This document shows, one piece after another, positions 24,952-30,428 of a stretch of 30,428 bases of DNA. The translations under genes and the position numbers were made by a program. Source of the stretch: CAWHPS01 sp963831235 (GTDB lineage Bacteria > Fibrobacterota > OXYB2-FULL-49-7 > JAEUSG01); contig CAWHPS010000066.1 of the NCBI GenBank assembly GCA_963831235.1, forward strand, positions 1 to 30,428, written 5' to 3'. Each line of letters begins with the position of its first letter. Within the stretch, counting starts at the first letter, position 1. Below the pieces are notes generated by a model. It saw only the letters and a program-made list of their open reading frames with translations. It had not been told where the DNA came from and did not search any database.

Positions 24952-25114
24952 TATATTGTTATCTTGCCAACTATCTATAAAAAAAAATATTCTTGTTTTT
25001 CAAATCCTGCAGGCTAGGTATATGCATCTATTTTTAACCCCTTTTAGCTTGGTTTGGGAATAATCTGATCATAAATAAACTTATATGTTTTTGTGAAAAA
25101 CCTTAAACAAGTAT

Positions 25115-26071
25115 TTACGCGGGTTTTACAACAAGCCGCTTGCTCCAGTAATCAAGCAGGCTCTGCAATGTGTCCTTAAAAGCTATTTGCGGCTTCCATC
25201 CGATATCAACATTGATTTTATCGTTGCTGCCGACAAGCAAAGGCATATCATATTTGCGCGCAAGGTTCATGTCCATGCGGACTTCCACCTTGACATCAGA
25301 CATGCGGATAAGTTCCTCAAGCATCCACCGTAGCGAAAGCGCACCGCCGGAACAGACATTGTAAGCCTCACCGGGTTTTCCATTTTCAATCAGCATGGAA
25401 TAGGCATGGGCAACATCCCGCACATCAAGAAAATCCCGTTCAACCTCAATGTTGCCGGTGTAAATCACGGGTTCGCTGTTAAGAAGTTTCACCTCCATAA
25501 GCCTTCGAGCAAAACCTGAAAGTACAAATGAATCGCTTTGCCCTGGCCCTGAATGGTTGAAGGATCGTGCTATTATAATCTTTTGTCCATAAGTAATAAA
25601 ATACTGCCTTGCCAGGAGTTCGCAGGCTGCTTTGCTCACTGCATAAGGGGTTTCGGGTTTAACTGGGTGGGTTTCTAGCCGCATTATATTGTCGTGATCC
25701 GGGAGGCCATAAACCTCTCCGCTTGAAATAAAAAGAATGCGCGGTGTAAGGTTTTCAAGTCGGACAGCTTCGATTAAATTAAGCCATGACATAACATTTG
25801 TCTGAAATGTATCGTAAGGTTTCTTTACTGATTGGGATACGGAGGTAAGTCCTGCCAGATGAATGATTTTTCTAGGTCGTTTATCCCGTATAATATCCCT
25901 TATTTTTTCCGATGACAATAAATCAGCCTCAATAAATTGTATTCTATCCTCTTTTGGCATATCAGACGCTGCAATATCCAGGCAATGAATCTGGTATGAA
26001 GTGTTTTTCAGGAAATAATCAACCACATGCCGGCCAACAAACCCATTTGATCCTGTTATTAGAATGGACAT
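25115..26071 (-). CDS. NAD(P)-dependent sugar epimerase/reductase, GDP-6-deoxymannose reductase-like
   Basis: A 318-residue extended SDR enzyme: Rossmann motif GSNGFVG at residues 7-13, SSGEVYG near 116, catalytic Tyr143-x3-Lys147 (YAVSK) and the family block RSFNHSGPGQSDSFV. The last, with VERDFLDVRDVAHAY, is typical of GDP-4-keto-6-deoxymannose reductase (Rmd), which makes GDP-rhamnose, although related GDP-mannose 4,6-dehydratases and other epimerases share parts of it. A good ATG at 26071 begins MSILITGSN. The mutase gene lies 163 bases downstream on the same strand; the flippase is divergent. Confidence 0.82.
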   Translation of the reverse strand: MSILITGSNGFVGRHVVDYFLKNTSYQIHCLDIAASDMPKEDRIQFIEADLLSSEKIRDIIRDKRPRKIIHLAGLTSVSQSVKKPYDTFQTNVMSWLNLIEAVRLENLTPRILFISSGEVYGLPDHDNIMRLETHPVKPETPYAVSKAACELLARQYFITYGQKIIIARSFNHSGPGQSDSFVLSGFARRLMEVKLLNSEPVIYTGNIEVERDFLDVRDVAHAYSMLIENGKPGEAYNVCSGGALSLRWMLEELIRMSDVKVEVRMDMNLARKYDMPLLVGSNDKINVDIGWKPQIAFKDTLQSLLDYWSKRLVVKPA

Positions 26072-26157
26072 GATTTTTTCCCCTGTTTATGAATTTAAAA
26101 CACGTAAAGATAACATTCTATCTGAATACCCGCAAATAGTATATTTGTGTGACAATC

Positions 26158-27600
26158 ATGTTTGATCATATAAAACGACTGCTTACGCACACCATCATAT
26201 ATGGCCTTGGAAATTTTATTTCCAAGGCAATCATGTTCCTTCTTGTGCCTCTTCTTACAAATACCATCAACCCCATTGAGTTCGGTAAATTCAGTATTGC
26301 CCAAACCTTTATCGGCCTTGCCGAGGTATTCTTCATGCTCGGCATGCGTCAAGCCATTCTGCGCTATGCTGTAAAAGACGAATACTCGCGATCTCAGGTA
26401 TTTTCAGCCGGTGTTGGCTGGATAATACTTGCCTCAACTTTTTTCTTCGGAATACTTTACGCAACAGGTGGTCCGCTTAATCGACTTCTAACGCTTAATT
26501 CCGACACCATATTCAGAAACATGATGTACATCCTTGTTCTTGATGCGCTTTGCAATGCACCTTTCGCGGAATTACAATCAGAACAGAAATCGGGTTATTA
26601 CATCATGCTCAGGTTCGCCCATGTAATCGTATATTTCGGATTAAGCCTGTATTTCGTGCTTGTCCTTAAAAGAACCGACGTCAATGCGATATTGGAGGCC
26701 AATATCGCAGCATCTGCATTTCAATTCCTATGCAGCCTTCCTGTTTATTTTCGTCTCTTCAGGCCTGGTTTTAACAAGCCCCTTATGAAAGGAATGGTAC
26801 ATTTCGGCCTGCCCTATGTGCCAAACCTTATCTTTGTAATCATCATTGACTTAATTGACAGGGTGCTTGTAAGCCGATGGCTCAGTCTTGAAGCAGCAGG
26901 ATATTACAGTGCAGCATATAAATTCGCCAACCTTATGTACACACTTGTGACTGCTTTTCAGACAGCCTGGCAGCCTTTTTTTCTTTCCCATCTCAAAACA
27001 CAGGAGGGAGACAAGCTCTTTTCCCGTGTTTTAACTTATTACTGCCTGACTGCTGCACTCATTTTCATTGGCATGGGACTGTTTTATCGCGAGATAGCTG
27101 CAATCCATGTGCATGGATTTTCTGTAATTGGGCCAAGCTACACAAAAGGCCTGTATGTGGTACCGGTCCTTCTTCTGGCTTATGTTTTCTGCGGTGTTTA
27201 CTACAACTTTCTTGTAGGGATTTATGTCAAAGAAAAAACCTTTTACACCCCGATAATTACTTTTATTGGAGCTGCACTAAACGTTGGGGCCAACTATTAT
27301 GCAATCCCCAGGTTCGGTATTATGGGAGCGGCTCTTGCGACACTATTATCTTATGCGGCCATGTCTTTTATTCTCTATCCGATCTCTATGAAATTGCGGC
27401 AAATAAATTATGAATGGGGCCGCATAGTCAAAATCATTGTGGCTGTTGTAATAATTTATATGCCAGGTTTCATTATTGGCACATTGGTTTTAAAAATAAT
27501 CTGCGCGCTTCTTTTCATACCCGTGCTTTATTTGATTAAGTTTTTTACAAAAGATGAGATTGAAAGAATGAAGCAACTTGTAAAACGCACATCCCATTAA
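26158..27600 (+). CDS. polysaccharide flippase, Wzx/MATE-like
   Basis: About 480 residues with 12 or more hydrophobic segments and the start pattern of the polysaccharide export family (LLTHTIIYGLGNFISKAIMF, then PLLTNTINPIEFGKF), a Wzx-type flippase with MurJ/MATE-like fold. It would move lipid-linked sugar units across the inner membrane. ATG at 26158 is taken; GTG at 26149 in frame would add three residues and neither has a clear ribosome site. The divergent sugar reductase and the following glycosyltransferase fit a surface glycan locus. Confidence 0.85.
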   Translation: MFDHIKRLLTHTIIYGLGNFISKAIMFLLVPLLTNTINPIEFGKFSIAQTFIGLAEVFFMLGMRQAILRYAVKDEYSRSQVFSAGVGWIILASTFFFGILYATGGPLNRLLTLNSDTIFRNMMYILVLDALCNAPFAELQSEQKSGYYIMLRFAHVIVYFGLSLYFVLVLKRTDVNAILEANIAASAFQFLCSLPVYFRLFRPGFNKPLMKGMVHFGLPYVPNLIFVIIIDLIDRVLVSRWLSLEAAGYYSAAYKFANLMYTLVTAFQTAWQPFFLSHLKTQEGDKLFSRVLTYYCLTAALIFIGMGLFYREIAAIHVHGFSVIGPSYTKGLYVVPVLLLAYVFCGVYYNFLVGIYVKEKTFYTPIITFIGAALNVGANYYAIPRFGIMGAALATLLSYAAMSFILYPISMKLRQINYEWGRIVKIIVAVVIIYMPGFIIGTLVLKIICALLFIPVLYLIKFFTKDEIERMKQLVKRTSH

Positions 27601-27657
27601 ATTATATTACAAAACCTGGAGAATTATGAGAATTCAAAAATAAACTGATAAAAATTC

Positions 27658-29397
27658 ATGACCCCGATTGAACGCTTAAATACTGTTGACGATAAGATAA
27701 CAAGTTTTGAATCATCATTTGTTCCAAGCGCCACTTACGAACAAAAGGTCCTCTGGCATGATTTAAAAGGCAGCATTGACGAAATACTAAGGGAGCGCAA
27801 GGCTCCGCACATCATGCGGATTATACAGCTACCCCTCATACTTATAGCCACTCCTGAAATTGTTTCCCTGCCGAAAAATATGGGTAACCTGGCTAATGTC
27901 ATTGCCACAGGAGATGGCGGCGGTCTGGCGGATATTTCATCAGCACTTGTAAAAGAACTTGATCGTCAAGGTGTCAATGTACATGTCGCGCTTCCCGAAT
28001 ATAAACACCTTTTCGAAGACCTTGCGCACATCAGCCATAAGAACTATGAAATGCTTAAAGCAGAGATTGATGATCAGAACCGGATACACCTTATTGAGGA
28101 CGGTATTTTTGAAGTTGCCACAAGAGTATATAATGATGCGCATGATCATCTTGATAAAATAGACTTGCGACGGGCAAATGCATTTCAGCGCGGAATCATA
28201 CACAGGCTCTTTCCGCTTTTAAAACGCGCGCATAACCATATTCTTGTGCATTGCAACGACTGGATGACAGGAATTATTCCAGCTGCTGCAAAATATAATG
28301 GCATAAAAAGCCTTATGACCTTTCACAATATATTCACGCAATTTCAATGGCCCAAAGGCCTTCACAAGCATGGCATTAATATCGAACCGTTCTGGACATA
28401 CCTTTTTTTCAGGCACCATCCACATACTTTCGGACAATCATTTGAAGCCAACTACGAAAACAATGACGTTGATTTTATGACATCAGGGCTATTTGCTGCT
28501 GATTTCATAAACACAGTAAGCCCCACTTTTCTAAAGGAGATAGTGGAAGGGTATTTCGAGGAACACTACATGATCCCAACTTCCATGCGCGAAATGATCA
28601 GGGCGCGTAACAAGGAAAGTTCGGCAGTCGGAATCCTGAATGCACCGGAACATATGGCGGATCCGCGCCTTGACCCTTTGATTGTCCAGAAATACTGGTA
28701 TGAGGACACAAACGACCCGGCAATCGTGAACATTACGGAAGGGAAAAAACGAAATAAGGAGCATTTCCAGAAAGCCATGGGACTTGAGGTTGCATCGGAT
28801 AAGCCCTTGTTTTACTGGCCATCCAGGATTGCAAAGCCTCAAAAAGGATTTGAACTCCTTTTGCACCTTATCCCCCATCTGATGCACCATTTCAACATGC
28901 AAATTGCAGTGGTCGCCAATGGAGATCTTTCTCTAATACCAGGAATAGAACATTGGCAGAGAACATTCCCCGGCCGGATAAGCTACAGACCATTTAACCG
29001 TTCCTTAAGTCAAATCGGCAAAGCTGCTTCTGATTTTCTTTTGATGCCTTCTCTTTACGAACCCTGCGGTATACCCCAGGTCGAAGCTCCTCGCTATGGT
29101 ACTCTGCCGATTGTACGCCGCACAGGCGGCCTTGCAGATACTGTTGAACAGCTTAGCAATAACGGCATCATGGGTAATGGATTCGTTTTCCAGGATTTCA
29201 TACCAAGCGGTTTATGGTTTGGTATTCAAAGGGCTATTTCTTTTTATAAAAGAAAAGATGAGTTTAAACTCAATGTTCAAAAGAGGATCATGAAGGAAAG
29301 TTTCGCCCGTTTCAATATCCAGGCGACTGCCAAGAAATATATTGAGGTTTATGAACAAGTATTCCGCAGAACCGAACCTGGACTCAAGGTGATTTAA
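27658..29397 (+). CDS. GT5 glycogen/starch synthase-like glycosyltransferase
   Basis: A 579-residue GT-B enzyme. About 80 residues come before the usual synthase start. Then ILIATPEIVSLP, GGGLADISSALVKELDRQG and VHVALPEYKHLF match the GT5 N-domain, and SLYEPCGIPQVEAPRYGT with RRTGGLADTV (about residues 465-490) is the nucleotide-sugar binding C-domain. The usual K-x-G-G-L-A-D motif here reads D-G-G-G-L-A-D, so the conserved lysine is replaced. Glycogen synthesis from ADP-glucose is the family role, but the odd motif and the sugar-export neighbours leave the substrate open. A 5-codon frame with GGAG (27626-27643) precedes the start. Confidence 0.82.
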   Translation: MTPIERLNTVDDKITSFESSFVPSATYEQKVLWHDLKGSIDEILRERKAPHIMRIIQLPLILIATPEIVSLPKNMGNLANVIATGDGGGLADISSALVKELDRQGVNVHVALPEYKHLFEDLAHISHKNYEMLKAEIDDQNRIHLIEDGIFEVATRVYNDAHDHLDKIDLRRANAFQRGIIHRLFPLLKRAHNHILVHCNDWMTGIIPAAAKYNGIKSLMTFHNIFTQFQWPKGLHKHGINIEPFWTYLFFRHHPHTFGQSFEANYENNDVDFMTSGLFAADFINTVSPTFLKEIVEGYFEEHYMIPTSMREMIRARNKESSAVGILNAPEHMADPRLDPLIVQKYWYEDTNDPAIVNITEGKKRNKEHFQKAMGLEVASDKPLFYWPSRIAKPQKGFELLLHLIPHLMHHFNMQIAVVANGDLSLIPGIEHWQRTFPGRISYRPFNRSLSQIGKAASDFLLMPSLYEPCGIPQVEAPRYGTLPIVRRTGGLADTVEQLSNNGIMGNGFVFQDFIPSGLWFGIQRAISFYKRKDEFKLNVQKRIMKESFARFNIQATAKKYIEVYEQVFRRTEPGLKVI

Positions 29398-29419
29398 TCA
29401 AGGTAAGTCAGATAGGACT

Positions 29420-29884
29420 TTAATTCAATCGTTTTCCGGCAATAAACCCTGCCAGTTGTTTCTCGTATTGTCCTGTTGTCATGCAATCAAGGCGGCGATC
29501 CATTCGCCCTGTCTTATTTTTATGTTCACCTGTAAATTTCGTATTAAAGCTTACCACGCCATTACTGATTACAATTGACAGAACAATTCTTATGCTTGAT
29601 GCCGGGTCTTTTATAAACGGCTTATTATAATAAGTGCCACAGTCGCACTCCTCTTCCATAAATTTTGCTTCATGTGGGGCGGTCGTGATGATTCCCTCAT
29701 TGGGGTTCTTTGATTCCAGTTCATACCCGAGCGAGGTCAAAACCTGCACAGTCTTATTGAATAAAATCTCGCGCGTACCTGCAATTTCAAAAATAAATGT
29801 TGTTGGGTTTTGCATGGGAGGCCTGTAGCCGCCGGTGCAAGAAATAAGCATCGCAAATAAAACAAGACAAAGTAATATTCTCAT
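29420..29884 (-). CDS. small hypothetical lipoprotein
   Basis: About 154 residues from ATG 29884, six bases after GGGGGAG. The signal MRILLCLVLFAMLISC ends in a lipobox LISC. The mature part has a small alpha/beta pattern (FNKTVQVLTSLGYELES, then GIITTAPHEAKF, then a beta-rich IRIVLSIVISNGVVSFNTKF), like NlpC/BamC-type single domains of small lipoproteins, but I do not recognise the family. The frame reaches upstream to 29923, yet the later ATG gives a proper lipoprotein signal. Convergent with the glycosyltransferase and divergent from the cation transporter. Confidence 0.6.
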   Translation of the reverse strand: MRILLCLVLFAMLISCTGGYRPPMQNPTTFIFEIAGTREILFNKTVQVLTSLGYELESKNPNEGIITTAPHEAKFMEEECDCGTYYNKPFIKDPASSIRIVLSIVISNGVVSFNTKFTGEHKNKTGRMDRRLDCMTTGQYEKQLAGFIAGKRLN

Positions 29885-30018
29885 ATACCTCTCCCCCGGT
29901 TTAACCTGAAATTTATTTGACAAATATACATTTTACAGAACTGTGCTGCAATAATATGGAAAAACTATTGATGTTTATATTATTTAATGCCTAAAAGCAG
30001 AATCTAAGGGCAAGGCAT

Positions 30019-30428
30019 ATGGTCCAGAAGAAAAATACAATCAGCATGCCGGTAATCAACCAGTCCTCTTCACATGAAAAGGCGTCTGTTGCTTTATTAT
30101 CAGTTATCTCAAATTCGCTGCTAGTTGCACTCAAGGTTTTAGTTGGAGTTTCAATAGGTTCAGTTTCTGTCTTATCCGAAGCCATCCATTCCGGAGTGGA
30201 TTTGCTTGCGGCATTTATAGCGCTACTAGCTGTACGGGCTTCGAGCAAGCCTGCGGATAAAGATCATCCATTTGGACATGGCAAGTTTGAAAACCTGTCC
30301 GGTACCATAGAAGCTCTTTTGATTTTCTTTGCTGCGGCCTGGATTATTTACGAAGCCATTAAACGGCTAATCCATCCTGCTCCGCTTGACTATCCGGAAT
30401 GGGGCGTTTTAGTGATGCTCATCTCATC
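30019..30428 (+). CDS. cation diffusion facilitator (CDF) transporter, N-terminal fragment
   Basis: ATG at 30019 follows AAGGG by eight bases and the frame runs off the right edge after 136 codons. The visible part has the CDF pattern: a membrane helix (VALLSVISNSLLVALKVLVG), SEAIHSGVDLLAAFIALL with the metal-binding His-x3-Asp, and DKDHPFGHGKFENLSG. The next helix (IEALLIFFAAAWIIYEAI) follows. Such proteins export Zn2+, Fe2+ or other divalent cations from the cytoplasm in exchange for protons. The substrate cannot be told from this fragment. Confidence 0.88.
   Translation, partial: MVQKKNTISMPVINQSSSHEKASVALLSVISNSLLVALKVLVGVSIGSVSVLSEAIHSGVDLLAAFIALLAVRASSKPADKDHPFGHGKFENLSGTIEALLIFFAAAWIIYEAIKRLIHPAPLDYPEWGVLVMLIS

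Noticed and set aside
28531..28902. Minus-strand frame of 123 codons
   Set aside because: Antisense to the conserved GT5 gene with no independent signal.
1..30428. Search for tRNA, rRNA, CRISPR arrays and insertion sequences
   Set aside because: No T-loop-like GGTTCGAATCC with matching stems, no regularly spaced repeats, and no transposase or integrase motifs were seen by eye; a covariance search would be needed to exclude small RNAs.

Overview
The window looks like a chromosomal segment of a Fibrobacterota-type bacterium (FCB group). The evidence is two copies of the Fibrobacter-expanded TIGR02147/DUF4423 regulator family, two proteins with type IX secretion C-terminal sorting tails (NPFNP-type motif), many lipoproteins, and purine-rich AGGAGG-like ribosome binding sites. 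This taxonomic call is inference from gene families. No rRNA, tRNA, CRISPR array, transposase or phage gene was seen.

Left part (1-9700): a truncated Tat-exported protein on the minus strand, a DUF985 cupin and a small membrane protein. These are followed by a plus-strand operon of a TIGR02147 regulator, a surface lipoprotein, a Reg_prop beta-propeller protein with a sorting tail (split by an apparent -1 frameshift in an A8 run) and a second secreted protein with a sorting tail. After a 353-base region with a 16-bp perfect hairpin come a small membrane protein and, convergent to it, a propeller lipoprotein.

Middle (9790-13624): a HigB/HigA-like toxin-antitoxin pair on the minus strand, then a second plus-strand TIGR02147 operon with one large and one small lipoprotein. 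The two TIGR02147-lipoprotein pairs share gene order, tight coupling and a similar sequence just after the lipobox. They are the best candidate in this window for a poorly described system.

The next part (13720-20987) holds a radical SAM protein and an SPFH/Band 7 protein (minus), a secreted TonB_C-like protein and a UbiA/MenA-like prenyltransferase (plus), and a molybdate/tungstate-type ABC operon (minus) with two different binding proteins, a frameshifted permease and an ATPase. Divergent from it (21089-22994) are an ECF sigma factor and a membrane protein with a PQQ-like propeller, probably its anti-sigma factor, also carrying a one-base frameshift.

Right part (23017-30428): polysaccharide and nucleotide-sugar genes (phosphohexomutase, GDP-6-deoxymannose reductase-like enzyme, Wzx-like flippase, GT5 glycogen synthase-like enzyme), a small lipoprotein, and a cation diffusion facilitator cut by the window end. 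Three long genes are each broken by a single-base shift while both halves stay well conserved, so sequence error, recent decay or recoding all need to be considered.
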